Below are positions 26,766-37,200 of a stretch of DNA of 38,032 bases, piece by piece. The notes beneath the pieces were generated by a model. The model was not told where the DNA came from and searched no databases. It was given only the letters and a program-made list of their open reading frames with translations. Position 1 is the stretch's first letter. Each line of letters begins with the position of its first letter. The position numbers and the translations under genes were made by a program. Source of the stretch: Halorientalis persicus (GTDB lineage: Archaea > Halobacteriota > Halobacteria > Halobacteriales > Haloarculaceae); assembly GCF_900110215.1 (NCBI RefSeq), contig NZ_FOCX01000030.1, positions 1 through 38,032 of the forward strand, in the 5' to 3' direction.

Positions 26766-26897
26766 TCGGAGATAGATCGAGCTTCCGGCGTGGATTACGT
26801 CTGGAGATGATCTTGCCGTAATAGTCGTTACGAGTGGATATCTGATTCCTGCCTATCGCAGATTTTCAGTATTGTAGTCGTTTCCAGTTACTCCCGA

Positions 26898-26905
26898 ACA
26901 TTAAT
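26898..26905 (+). promoter_or_regulatory. Possible TATA box of the AddB/AddA operon
   Basis: ACATTAAT is centred about 29 bp before the ATG at 26931. If used, the transcript would begin near 26928, which supports 26931 over the in-frame ATG at 26904 as the start. Confidence 0.4.
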
Positions 26906-26930
26906 GCCTCGCTCGGGTAACGGATGGAGT

Positions 26931-29900
26931 ATGTCTCGCCGGCTGTTACTTACTGGGTCTGATTTACCTGAGCTTGAATCACAGGCGTTCGATATTCTTA
27001 GTGAGAGCGTGGGAACACAGCCAGAAAGTATTCTCTACGTTGGTCAGCCGGAACACCCTGAAGACGCAACGAAAGATCGCTGGATGGAGTTTGGCCCCTC
27101 AGCAGGACTCCGTGTCGACACGTTGGATGATCTTGCTTCACAGTGCTATGAACAGGATCAGTACAAGGGCCGGGTAACTCACGTTGACCGACCGCTCCTC
27201 TTCCGACTCGTCGAGCTTGGTGTTGAAGGGATCTCATCATCTACGAATCCACTCAACACCGGCGACCAGTTTCCCAGAGCAGGGCTCGTCCAAGAAGCCG
27301 AGACGCTTTTCACCGAACTGGAGTTCGCTGGACTGCTCTCACCGGACGCAATGCGGCAGCGTCTCGAACAGGAGGGTGTGGGCGACCGCGCGGACTACGT
27401 CGCCGAACTGGCGGAAGAGATCGAATCTGCCCGACAGACACTCCTTGCTGATGAACTCCCGGAAACATACCGTACCGAGCGAATGCACCACGCCACGACG
27501 GCAGAAACATCGCTCACAGACGTATTCCCCTCAGTCGAGGCCGTTGTTCTCAGTGGGTTCACGCGATTCGACGTTCTAGAAGTAGACTTCCTCGAACGAA
27601 TCGTCGACACCTGGCCGGCGATCGCTCTCCTCCCCAAGCAGATAGACGAAGACTCGGCCCCTGGTGTTGATAGAGGCGCCAAACAAGCGCTAGAGACGTA
27701 TTCCGACCTGGACTTCGTTCGACAGCACCACGATGAGCCTGCCTCGTCAACTCTCGAAGCGCGACGGCGCATCACTCGCAGTCTCTATCGGCATCCCCGC
27801 CAGTCGCCGTCAACCAGCGACATCAACGGGGGAGCGCTGGATCTGACGCTCACCGAACCGGAAACTGTTCCCGACGAGATCCGAACCGTCGCCCGAGATA
27901 TCCGGAGTCGCATCGCGACAGGAACGTCGGCCGACGATATCGGTGTCGTCCTCACGAGTCCGGTTCAATACGCTGACCAAGTACGGGAAGCTTTCGAGAT
28001 GTACGAACTCCCGTTCAATCTACAAACCGAGATTCCTCTTTCCGAAACAGCCCTCGGCGATGTCGTCCAGACAGTCTGCCAACTCGCACAGGAACCTCGT
28101 AGCATCGACACACTCCTCGATCTCCTCACGAACCCACTAGTCACCATTACGCAAACGGGAGAGAACCTCGATTACCACAAACTCGCCCGGGTGGCAGCTA
28201 GGGCAGAGACAAATCGGCTTGAATCGACTCTCGAACACGTTGACGACAGTCTCGCGGCAACGGTTACCTCCCTGACTCGGGATGCAGCCGCTCTGTCAGA
28301 GGTATCACTCGAGGAACTCCCCGGCCAACTCGATGCCCTCCTTGAGCGTCTCGGCGTCTCAGCCGCACTAGAAGGTGAACAAGAACTCTCATCTCCACTT
28401 CGGGACCGTGAACTGCGTGCTCGTGACCGTCTCGACCGGATCCTTGAGACCCTCGCCCTTACAACACCGTTGGCGGGCCCCGAAATCGGTGATAGCGTTG
28501 ATCGGCTTGAGCGCGCGCTCCATGGCGTCTCGATCCAGCAGAACACACGGCCACCCGAGGAGAGCGTCGTTGTCTGTAGTCTCGCCGAAGCCACCCTTCG
28601 GGAGTTTGAACAGGTATACGTTCTCGGGGTGACGACGACACATTTCCCCTCAGATCCGGAGCGAACCGCTTTCACACGACCCATCTACGAGTCTCATCCC
28701 GACTTCGAGCAGACAGATGTCTCTGCAGAGGCACGGTATCACTTGAGCGTACTCCTCGGGAGTACAGCATCAGTTCATCTCTCCATCCCCCAGCAGAGTG
28801 TTAGTGGTGAACCGCACGTCGAAGCAGATATCCTGACCGAATTTCGGCGGCTTGTCGATCTCTCGGAGGTGACGATTGAGCCAGCTGACAGCGAGCCAGG
28901 CTGCCAAGAAGACGTGCAGCGGGCAGTCGGCGACGTGCTTCCCGAGACATCCGAAGCACGAGTCCACGACCTACTCACTGAAGCAGTCGAAGCTGGTTCG
29001 TTTAGCACCACCCAACAGGCCCGTGTTCAGGCTGGTATTGTTTGTGCCGCGGCACGAGCAGGTCCCGAACTGACGCCCTACGATGGCCAGCTCACAGAAG
29101 AGACCGTCTCCCAGATTCACGATACGCTCGACCGCGAGCCGTACAGTCCGAGTCGGTTGGAGACATATGCTGCGTGTGGGTTCAAGTATTACATGCGCCG
29201 TGTTCTCGGCATCGAAGCACCGGATCGCTTAACCCGGGAACCCGACGCGAGCGACCGCGGCTCGTACATCCACGACGTGCTCGAACACTACTACCTGTCG
29301 TTACAGTCAGGGGGCAGCGATCCAGTTCACCCAGGTGGCGACTTCGAAACGCGACAACAACAGCTCCTCGACATTGCCCTCAGCCGGCTTGACGAAGCAT
29401 TCGACGACCGCGCCCAGACAGCGTTCCAAGAAGAATGGCTGACCTCCGTACTCGCGGGACTCGGAACTCCGGACACCAATCCATACTATGGACCACATGA
29501 GACGCAGGACGGTCGTCCTGTTGCGCGAGGGCTATTCTATCGCTTCCTCGACCACGAGGCGGACGAGCCCGCAAAGACGACTGCTCGACCGACGTGGTTC
29601 GAAGGCCGGATCGGTAATCCCTACGACGCAGGCACGCCACTCAGCGACGACCCCGCAGAGATTGAGACACCACACGGCTCGGTCCCCATTCATGGACTCA
29701 TCGACCGCGTCGAGACGGTCCCTGGAACAGACCCAACACAGGTTGTTGTTCGGGATTACAAAACTGGAAGCTCAATCCCCAGCGAAAGTGAGGCGCTGAG
29801 CGGGCTGAAATTCCAACTGCAGCTGTACGCGTTGATGGCCGAAGAGGCACTCGACGATGTCGAAGTAGTCGGTGGCGCGTACTACCAGGTCTCGCCTCCG

Positions 29901-30281
29901 AGTTCAGTCAATTCTCGCAGCGGACTCCTCACCTCACAGGAGATGGCAGTCTATCACGGGAGTGACGGCGTCGATACGCCGCTACTCCGTCACTCCTACC
30001 CATACTTCGAGACACACGAGGCGTTCCGACGGTTCATTGAGGAGACAACCCCACAACGCCTCGGAGAACTCGCCTCGGGAATCACAGAGGGTCGCTTCCA
30101 TCCGACAGTCCTCGATCCATCGGACGCCGGATGTCGATACTGTGACTACGCACACGTCTGTGACGTCCGCTCGCACCAGCGGAAGGAGGTTATCGAAGCA
30201 ATCGACGACACAGGTGAGTCAGCATACGTGCCGCTGAAAGCCAGAGGTCACGATCTCGAAGACGTCGTGGGGGTGGAGTAA
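26931..30281 (+). CDS. AddB-like PD-(D/E)XK nuclease with Fe-S cluster
   Basis: This is the nuclease/inactive-helicase subunit of an AddAB-like DNA end-processing enzyme. The N-terminal two thirds look like a degenerate SF1 helicase without a canonical Walker A. The C-terminal domain is an iron-sulfur PD-(D/E)XK nuclease: C749 (AACGFKYY), a HDVLEHYY helix, D942-Y943-K944 in VRDYKTG, then C1068-x2-C1071-x5-C1077 (CRYCDYAHVC), the AddB cysteine pattern. Length is 1116 aa, normal for AddB. The ATG at 26931 (MSRRLLL) follows a GGAG and lies at leaderless distance from an AT box; an upstream in-frame ATG at 26904 adds nine residues. The AddA-like gene starts 2 bp after its stop. Confidence 0.87.
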   Translation: MSRRLLLTGSDLPELESQAFDILSESVGTQPESILYVGQPEHPEDATKDRWMEFGPSAGLRVDTLDDLASQCYEQDQYKGRVTHVDRPLLFRLVELGVEGISSSTNPLNTGDQFPRAGLVQEAETLFTELEFAGLLSPDAMRQRLEQEGVGDRADYVAELAEEIESARQTLLADELPETYRTERMHHATTAETSLTDVFPSVEAVVLSGFTRFDVLEVDFLERIVDTWPAIALLPKQIDEDSAPGVDRGAKQALETYSDLDFVRQHHDEPASSTLEARRRITRSLYRHPRQSPSTSDINGGALDLTLTEPETVPDEIRTVARDIRSRIATGTSADDIGVVLTSPVQYADQVREAFEMYELPFNLQTEIPLSETALGDVVQTVCQLAQEPRSIDTLLDLLTNPLVTITQTGENLDYHKLARVAARAETNRLESTLEHVDDSLAATVTSLTRDAAALSEVSLEELPGQLDALLERLGVSAALEGEQELSSPLRDRELRARDRLDRILETLALTTPLAGPEIGDSVDRLERALHGVSIQQNTRPPEESVVVCSLAEATLREFEQVYVLGVTTTHFPSDPERTAFTRPIYESHPDFEQTDVSAEARYHLSVLLGSTASVHLSIPQQSVSGEPHVEADILTEFRRLVDLSEVTIEPADSEPGCQEDVQRAVGDVLPETSEARVHDLLTEAVEAGSFSTTQQARVQAGIVCAAARAGPELTPYDGQLTEETVSQIHDTLDREPYSPSRLETYAACGFKYYMRRVLGIEAPDRLTREPDASDRGSYIHDVLEHYYLSLQSGGSDPVHPGGDFETRQQQLLDIALSRLDEAFDDRAQTAFQEEWLTSVLAGLGTPDTNPYYGPHETQDGRPVARGLFYRFLDHEADEPAKTTARPTWFEGRIGNPYDAGTPLSDDPAEIETPHGSVPIHGLIDRVETVPGTDPTQVVVRDYKTGSSIPSESEALSGLKFQLQLYALMAEEALDDVEVVGGAYYQVSPPSSVNSRSGLLTSQEMAVYHGSDGVDTPLLRHSYPYFETHEAFRRFIEETTPQRLGELASGITEGRFHPTVLDPSDAGCRYCDYAHVCDVRSHQRKEVIEAIDDTGESAYVPLKARGHDLEDVVGVE

Positions 30282-30283
30282 CG

Positions 30284-33200
30284 ATGGTCTCCTATGAGGA
30301 CCTGACCGATGAGCAGCAACGGGCTGTCGATGCCCTTGACCGGAATGTAACCCTCACAGCCGGGGCAGGAACGGGCAAGACCACCACGCTGACCGCCCGA
30401 TACCTGGAGATGATCGAACAGTCGCTCGCGGAACAAACCGACGGCGGGACTGGTGAGGCCCAGCTGCTACCTGAGCACATCCTTACGACGACGTTCACCG
30501 AACGGGCAGCAAACGATCTCGAGGAGAGCGTCAGAACGGAAATCACGGACCGCATTGAGTCTCTCGATGTCGAGGAATTCGATGCCTGGCGTACGGTTGC
30601 GGATGAACTCGAGCAAGGGTACATCCACACGCTCCACGGGTTCTGTGCTCGCCTCCTGCGCGAACACGCGCTGACGATTGACGCCGTGGATCCTGGCTTC
30701 GATACGCTAGACGAAAACGAGACGACCGCACTGATTCACGATACGGTTGGTGCCGTCCTCGAAGAATACGAGAACCACGAGGCAACGCAAACGCTGGCTC
30801 GGCGGTTCTCACGGAGCCAGCTCCAAGACGTCCTGACCGATCTGCTGGGCGAGCGACCGGAGAGTCTTGAGTGGGCGGACCGGTGGGCGGACGCCACAGA
30901 GGAGGAATACATCTCCTTCGTCGAGTCGGTCTTGCATCCGATCGATCCGGATGAAGCCGCCGAGCGGCTGGCCCACCCCGACTTCGTCGCGGCCGCGGCT
31001 ACCCTGCGAGAGTTCGTTGAAACCCCACCAGATATCGAGACCGGTGGACAGACCTGGCAGCGTGCGGAGGGGGTCGTGGATCGACTCGAACCCGGATTCG
31101 ATGATGGGGTCCCATCCCGATCCAAACAGTCGACGATTGCGGAACTCAGTATGCATCTCACCAAAGGTGATGGGGAACGCTACGCAGGCTATACGGGGGC
31201 CAACACGCGGTGGGGAGACCATCCCCGAAAGGCAGAGTTTGACAGCGCGTTCGAGACACTGGTCGAGACGCTCCAGCCCGAGGAGTACGCCGTCAACGTG
31301 GATCTAGAGATCGAATCGAACAGCTTCCCGTTCGTCCAAGCGCTCGCAGAGCTGACCCAAATCGCGGCTGCCGAGTACGAGGAACGGAAAGATCGGCAGA
31401 ACGCTGTCGACTTCACCGACCAGATTTCCTACACCGTTGACTTTCTCCAAGCACCGGGGAACGCCGACATTCGCGAAGAGTTACGGGACCAGTTCGAGTA
31501 CGTGATGGTCGACGAGTTCCAGGATACTGACCCACGCCAGTGGGACCTCATCAAGCTCCTGACGGCCAGCGACGGGGAAACGTTCGATGCCCAGAACGTG
31601 TTCGTCGTCGGCGACGTCAAACAGAGCATCTATCGCTTCCGGAACGCTGACGTCACGCAGTTCCGCGAAACGGCCACCACTCTCGAGCAGGTGTCCCAAG
31701 ACGCTCGAAACACGGATACAGAGAGCGAGGACGATGACCAACTCTCGACGAACTTCCGAACGCTCCCCACGGTGCTGGAGTCGATCAACGAGCTCTTCGA
31801 GGCCATCTTCGACGAAGACGGTGAGCCCTACGAAGCGGCCCCCCAATCCCTGACCGCCGATCGCGACGATCCAGCGGATCTCGGTACTCTGGAGTACCTC
31901 ACGGTGCCGAACGATGCCGATCTCCGAGAGCACCACTGCGATCATTACGCGGACTTCGCGACAGCCGAGCCGGAACACGACACAGAATTGGAGGCGATGG
32001 CGCTCGCCGCCCGTCTCTCCCAGATACTGGCTGAACCACTTCAGGTCTACCCCGGGGAGGACGAAACGGATGACGATAGTAGCGAGAGTGAACCCACTAC
32101 CGAAAGCGGACTGAATGACCGAGAGGGGACAGAGGAGAGTGACGAACCACCGGAGCCACGGGATATCGAACCGAGCGATATTGCTATCCTCATCCGTAGC
32201 CGAACCCACCTCAAAAAGTACGAACGAGCGTTAGAAGAGGCGGATGTGCCCTATTCGGTCGCGTCTGGGATCGGCTTCTACGAATCGACGGAAATCACCG
32301 CGCTGTTGAACCTCTTCCGGGCGCTCGCCGATCCAAGTGACGAACGCGCACTCTACGCAGCGCTTCGGTCGCCGCTCTTCGGGCTCACCGACGACACGCT
32401 CGCTCAGTTGAAACTCCATGACGACTCTATGTGGGACGCACTCGCGACGAGTGAGCATCAGGAACTCCAAGATGCCTACGAGTATCTCCAAGAGTGGCGT
32501 CACTTAGCTGGGCTTGGCGACGAGGAACCCGCTGGATTCGACGGGTCGTGGGCCGCGTATCTGACGCGGATCCTCGAGGATACAGGTTACTTGGTGAGTG
32601 TCAGCGCCGACGAACGCCCACAGCAGGCGATGGCGAACGTGGAGAAGTTCCGCGAACAGCTCCGCGGATGGAGCGACGATGACGTTCGGAGTCTTACGAC
32701 ACTTGTGAGTCGGATCGAACGCCGCATTGAGCTCGGCGGCCGGGAGAGCGAAGCTGACACAACCGGCGAGGGCGTCCAGATCCTAACGATCCACGACGCC
32801 AAGGGAATGGAATTCCCATTCGTCGTCGTCCCGGGGATCGGTCGCGAGTTCAAGGATGAAGCGGCCCTGGGCGGCGGGAAGGTCGAGTTCGAACAGATTG
32901 GTGGCCAGTACGCAGTCGGGATGAAGGCACCAAGCCCGGACGATCCGTTCGAGATGGTGGATACGATCGCCCGTGACACGATTCGTGAGCGCCGGCGCGC
33001 CGAAGAACGCGCCGAAGAGAAACGCGTGCTCTACGTGGCCTGCACACGGGCACGAGACCATCTACTCCTGAGCGGCCTCCACGAGTCAGCTGGAGAGACC
33101 GAGGAACCAACGATGACGGATATCGAGGAGCCGGACCCTGAGTCAGCTTCAAGTTGGCGCGACTGGGTGCAACCAGAACTCCTCACCGAGGACGTGTGCA

Positions 33201-34117
33201 CTGCCCTCGATTCCGATACCCATACCCGGCGTACGTACGGTGACGGCGCGTACACCGTGTCGCTCCCGACACCGCCAGCCGAACAGGTGCAACCTGAGCC
33301 CGATATCGACCCCGACGTTGAACTGTCGCCGCGGCCGCCCAAGCCAGATGTCAGCTTTCGGTTTTCGGCGACTGACCTTGCGTCACTCTACGGGGAGTAT
33401 GGCGAACTCCAGTTCGACGAAGACACGGGGACCATCTACGTCGAAGAGACCGACGATAGCGAGACGAGTCCGGAGAGTCGACACGGTGAAGAGGACCCAA
33501 CAACCGGAGAAGCCGAATCGGACGGCCGCTCAACAGAGGAAGCAGGTGTCGAAACGGACGGCGTCGACGCGAGCGTATTCGGCGAGATGGTGCATCGACT
33601 CTGCGAACTGCGGCCGCCGGAAACTCACTGGCCACATCTGATGGAACAAACGCTTGTTGACGAGGGGGCTACGGTCTCACTCTCACCCGAACTCCAGAAC
33701 CGCGTGAGTACCCATGCCCAGCGCGGGATAGACTACGTTGACGAGCAAACCACGGACGTCGATGTCGAGCACCAGTACGACGAGCTGTATGTTACTGCGG
33801 AATTCGAGCGCGGGGAGATATCGGGGTTCATAGACCACCTGATCATCACGCCTGACGCGTACCATATTATCGACTACAAGACAGGTGATGTCACACCTGA
33901 GGAACTGGAAGCTGACGCGGAGTATTACGAGAATCAGATGAAAGCCTATGCGATTGCGTTGAACCAACAGGAGACTGGCCGTAGCGTCCGGGTTTCACTC
34001 ATGTTCACGACGCTCGATGACGCATGGGCCGTTGAGTGGTCACCTGATGAGATTGAATCGGTGAGGAAGCAGATCAGTGAAGAGATCTGGGAGCAATTTG
34101 AATCGTTTGAGCGTTAA
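30284..34117 (+). CDS. AddA-like UvrD helicase-nuclease
   Basis: This is the active motor and second nuclease of the AddAB-like pair. SF1A motifs: GAGTGKT at 27-33, VDEFQDTD with D410-E411, GDVKQSIYRFR, ILTIHDAKGMEFPFVV, and VLYVACTRARDHL. The C-terminal PD-(D/E)XK domain has GFIDHLI and D1197-Y1198-K1199 in IIDYKTG, followed by YENQMKAYA. Two acidic low-complexity linkers (about residues 588-625 and 1050-1090) are typical of haloarchaeal proteins. Length 1277 aa. It is coupled to the AddB-like gene (2-bp gap) and converges on the SMC-like gene with a 151-bp gap. Either general repair or phage-DNA degradation is possible; its position in a defence locus favours the second. Confidence 0.9.
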   Translation: MVSYEDLTDEQQRAVDALDRNVTLTAGAGTGKTTTLTARYLEMIEQSLAEQTDGGTGEAQLLPEHILTTTFTERAANDLEESVRTEITDRIESLDVEEFDAWRTVADELEQGYIHTLHGFCARLLREHALTIDAVDPGFDTLDENETTALIHDTVGAVLEEYENHEATQTLARRFSRSQLQDVLTDLLGERPESLEWADRWADATEEEYISFVESVLHPIDPDEAAERLAHPDFVAAAATLREFVETPPDIETGGQTWQRAEGVVDRLEPGFDDGVPSRSKQSTIAELSMHLTKGDGERYAGYTGANTRWGDHPRKAEFDSAFETLVETLQPEEYAVNVDLEIESNSFPFVQALAELTQIAAAEYEERKDRQNAVDFTDQISYTVDFLQAPGNADIREELRDQFEYVMVDEFQDTDPRQWDLIKLLTASDGETFDAQNVFVVGDVKQSIYRFRNADVTQFRETATTLEQVSQDARNTDTESEDDDQLSTNFRTLPTVLESINELFEAIFDEDGEPYEAAPQSLTADRDDPADLGTLEYLTVPNDADLREHHCDHYADFATAEPEHDTELEAMALAARLSQILAEPLQVYPGEDETDDDSSESEPTTESGLNDREGTEESDEPPEPRDIEPSDIAILIRSRTHLKKYERALEEADVPYSVASGIGFYESTEITALLNLFRALADPSDERALYAALRSPLFGLTDDTLAQLKLHDDSMWDALATSEHQELQDAYEYLQEWRHLAGLGDEEPAGFDGSWAAYLTRILEDTGYLVSVSADERPQQAMANVEKFREQLRGWSDDDVRSLTTLVSRIERRIELGGRESEADTTGEGVQILTIHDAKGMEFPFVVVPGIGREFKDEAALGGGKVEFEQIGGQYAVGMKAPSPDDPFEMVDTIARDTIRERRRAEERAEEKRVLYVACTRARDHLLLSGLHESAGETEEPTMTDIEEPDPESASSWRDWVQPELLTEDVCTALDSDTHTRRTYGDGAYTVSLPTPPAEQVQPEPDIDPDVELSPRPPKPDVSFRFSATDLASLYGEYGELQFDEDTGTIYVEETDDSETSPESRHGEEDPTTGEAESDGRSTEEAGVETDGVDASVFGEMVHRLCELRPPETHWPHLMEQTLVDEGATVSLSPELQNRVSTHAQRGIDYVDEQTTDVDVEHQYDELYVTAEFERGEISGFIDHLIITPDAYHIIDYKTGDVTPEELEADAEYYENQMKAYAIALNQQETGRSVRVSLMFTTLDDAWAVEWSPDEIESVRKQISEEIWEQFESFER

Positions 34118-34268
34118 AGCGTGAGTTGAACCCGCTGATGGCGAAGCGAGTTCCCGTCTTGAGTGAAGAGTCCATCAACAACTACCTCAGCTGAAGTTCT
34201 GATGTTACGAGCGGATTATGTAGCACACCAATTCTGATAGGTTATGAGGGTCCAACAGTCCGAGAGAC

Positions 34269-37200
34269 TCAGGTTTCACCCAGGCGTGCTAGCAGTTCAT
34301 CGGTCCTATCTTTGGCCTCGTCGCGAGAGACGCCTTCGTCGACGTAGCGCTCGATGACACGGACACGAATCTGGCCATAACCCAATGTCTCACGAGGTTC
34401 GATGTACCCGTTTTCTTCAAGATACGTCTCCAGCTTATTCGCCTTACTGCTGTAGAACCCGCTTATTTCGTTGTGCAAGCCCTCAACGACCTTTCTGCCA
34501 TCGCCATTGACTGACTCAGCAAGGTCACTAACCTCGTCGATGAAGTTGCTGCTCACGGCGCCAGAGGCTTCGAGAACCTCTCGATCAACGGGCTCGCCAC
34601 GACCAACGTTCCAAGCGTCGACGAACTCGTTCAGCGCCGCAGCATTTTCCTTCACTATCGTTATCTTGTCGGAATCAACGGAGGAGAGGTCTCCGTTACC
34701 CCACTGAAGGAGGTTATTCAACTGCCCCCAGTGCTCGATCCCGAGCTCCAGGAGTTGATGGAGAGTTTCGACATCGTCGACCAGGTACCACAGGTGCGCC
34801 GTCCCCGCGCCACGGTGCGGATTGAACGAGTCCACCTTGAGTTCGTCACCATACGTGGCGTGGTCATGCCCGTCGAGACTGGGGGGCTTCGGAGTGAATG
34901 ATTCGATAGATTCCAGATCAGGGATATAGACGGAGTCGTCGGCATCGCGGACCGTTGCAAGGTCGATGATTTCGTGGTTGACGCCATTCGTGCTCTCCAG
35001 TGCAGCAGTCCACTTCGCTACTTCGTCGCCCTGTGCAGTAAAATAGAAGATCTGCCGACCGTTTCGGGCCAGTTCGATCGTCGACTCGATAATGGTCTTC
35101 GCCCTGCGGTCGTCGGTATTGGCGAGGGTCTCGTCGAGGAAAAGTGGGATCCGGACGCCCTGTTCCTGCTGTTCGACGAAGGCGATCCGAACGGCGAGCA
35201 GAACCTGCACCCGAGTACCGCTCGAAAGCTCGTCGAGCGCGAGTCCCTTCTGTTTCGATTCATCGAACGCACGGAACTCGGCTTCATTCTCGTCGAAGTC
35301 CAACCGATACCGGCCACGAGTGATCGTCGCCAAGATTTCACGAGCACGCTCAAAGACGTCCGGGCGACTGGTCTCCATGGTCGCCTCCTGAACGTGATCC
35401 ACCAGGATGTCGCCGACCATCGCAGCACAGTCGTCCTCGAGTTGGTCTTGCAGGTCATCGAGCGCCCGGTCACGCTCTGCGAGCGCCGTTTCAACTTGGT
35501 CGTCGGACTTCGCTTGCCTGATCTCCGCCTTGATATCGGCAATCCGTGACTGCAGGTCGTCGAAATCTTCGGCAGTTCGTTCCGCCTCACGAAGGTCCTC
35601 TCTGAGGTCAGCAATCTCCTGCTCCTTGAGGTCCGGTTCGAATTCTGGGTAGCTTTCGAGTTCTTCGGCCTCCGTGTTCGCCCTGATTTCGGCCTCTCGT
35701 ACAGCCTCCGCAGCCGAGTCGTATGCTTCAATCTGCTCACAGAATTCCTCCAACCGATCGTGGTCGTCGGAGTTGAGCTCCAGATCCGCAAAGATTTCGT
35801 CGCGTTCGTCCTCCAGCGCATCTATCTTCTCGGTCGCTTCCTGAATCGTCCCGGTAGCTTGGTCGAGGTCCCGCTGTGCGGTTTCGCGTTTCTGTTCGCG
35901 GTTCTCGAGGTTCCGGATTGCCTCGGTCGCCTCGCCGGAACTCTGGACGTCGTCGTAGCCGTAGGGGTCGAGTTTCGCTTGGAGGTCTTCACGGGCGGTT
36001 TCGATCTGCTCGTCGACGGTTTCGATGCTCTCTTGACTCCCTTCAACCTCATCGTGGGCTTCCTGCCAGTCGAGTACTCGCTTGGAGATCACGGCGAGTT
36101 CGACATCGGACGCATCTGGCGCGGCGCCCAGCTGGTCTTGAAGTTTGGCACGTGTTTCCTCCAGATCCTGCTCCTTCTGTTCGAGCGTGCCCGAATCCGT
36201 CGCCAGGCTATCGCGCCATTCGGACCGTCGCTCGGCTAGTTTGTGCTCTGCGATTGCGTCGTACAGTCCAATCAGACGGGACCGAACCGCATCCTCGGAC
36301 CACGTCTCTGGCGGCTTCAGACCAGTTTTCTCGAACGACTCACGGTGCGGTTCTCGTGAATTCCCTCCGTCTGCAGCCTGTGAGCGGGCGCGCAGCCCAT
36401 ACCAGAAGATGCCAGCGGCGATGACCAGGATTGAGAACAGCAGTGGATGCACCAGGAGCCCCAGCGCGACGGCCGTCGAGGCGAGGGAAATGGCCGAGAA
36501 CGTGGCGATACGGAATGCCTCTGAACCGTCGTTCGACTCCGTAGAAACGGACGCAGCCAGCCACTCCTCCAGCGACTGACTCGCACGTTGAAGCGTGGGT
36601 AGATCTGGCTCAGGATGTTCCCCATCCTCCAGTAGTCGCTGGACGGCCTCCCGGGTTTCACGCTCGGACTGGAGTTCCTCGGCCTCTCGTGCGAACTTCG
36701 AGACGGTCTTCCACGTGACGGGTTCCAAGCCAACGAGGTCCTCGGTATCGACATCTAGAGGAATGTCCTCTCGGGCAGTTTCTCGCTGCCGTTTTGCGTC
36801 AGCCAACTCTCCCTTGAGATCGCGTTTCCGGTCCTCCGCAGAATCGAAGTCATCGCGAAGCTCTTTCAGATGGTCGATACGGCCTGTCGGAAGGCCCTCT
36901 TCAGGAAGGTCAGCCTCATCGAGCCGTTCCTGAGCGTCCGTTTTCGTTTTCTCGGCCTGGTCTTTTTTGTCGGTCCATTCGTCGATGTCATCTTCGAGGG
37001 ATCGAACACGCTCGATTTCGTCCCCGTCGACCTGATCTAAGATATCGGGGAACTCGTCGAGTCTCGATTCAGCCTGCTTCAGCTCGTTTCTCGCCTGTGC
37101 GTAGTCGATCGCCTGCTCGAGCAGTTCGGAGCGTTCCTGTGCTCGACGGGCTGCCTCCAGTTCACTACGTAACCGGGAGAGCTCGTTTTGCTCTTGGCGC

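Larger units (their letters stand above)
26586..26930. other. Intergenic spacer of 345 bp
   Basis: I see no convincing gene here. It contains a long inverted repeat (26715-26765) and, at its right end, an AT-rich box (26898-26905) that could start the AddB/AddA operon. It separates the helicase operon from the nuclease-helicase operon. Confidence 0.6.

Noticed and set aside
26904-26930. Upstream ATG for the AddB-like gene
   Set aside because: The ATG overlaps the likely TATA position; the one at 26931 has better spacing.
34118-34268. Possible small gene or terminator between the AddA-like and SMC-like genes
   Set aside because: No frame of useful length and no clear hairpin; it is a plain convergent spacer.
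35018-35821. Minus-strand frame of 267 codons inside the SMC-like gene
   Set aside because: Arg/Ser/Thr-rich shadow frame; the overlapping frame carries the Walker B and signature motifs.
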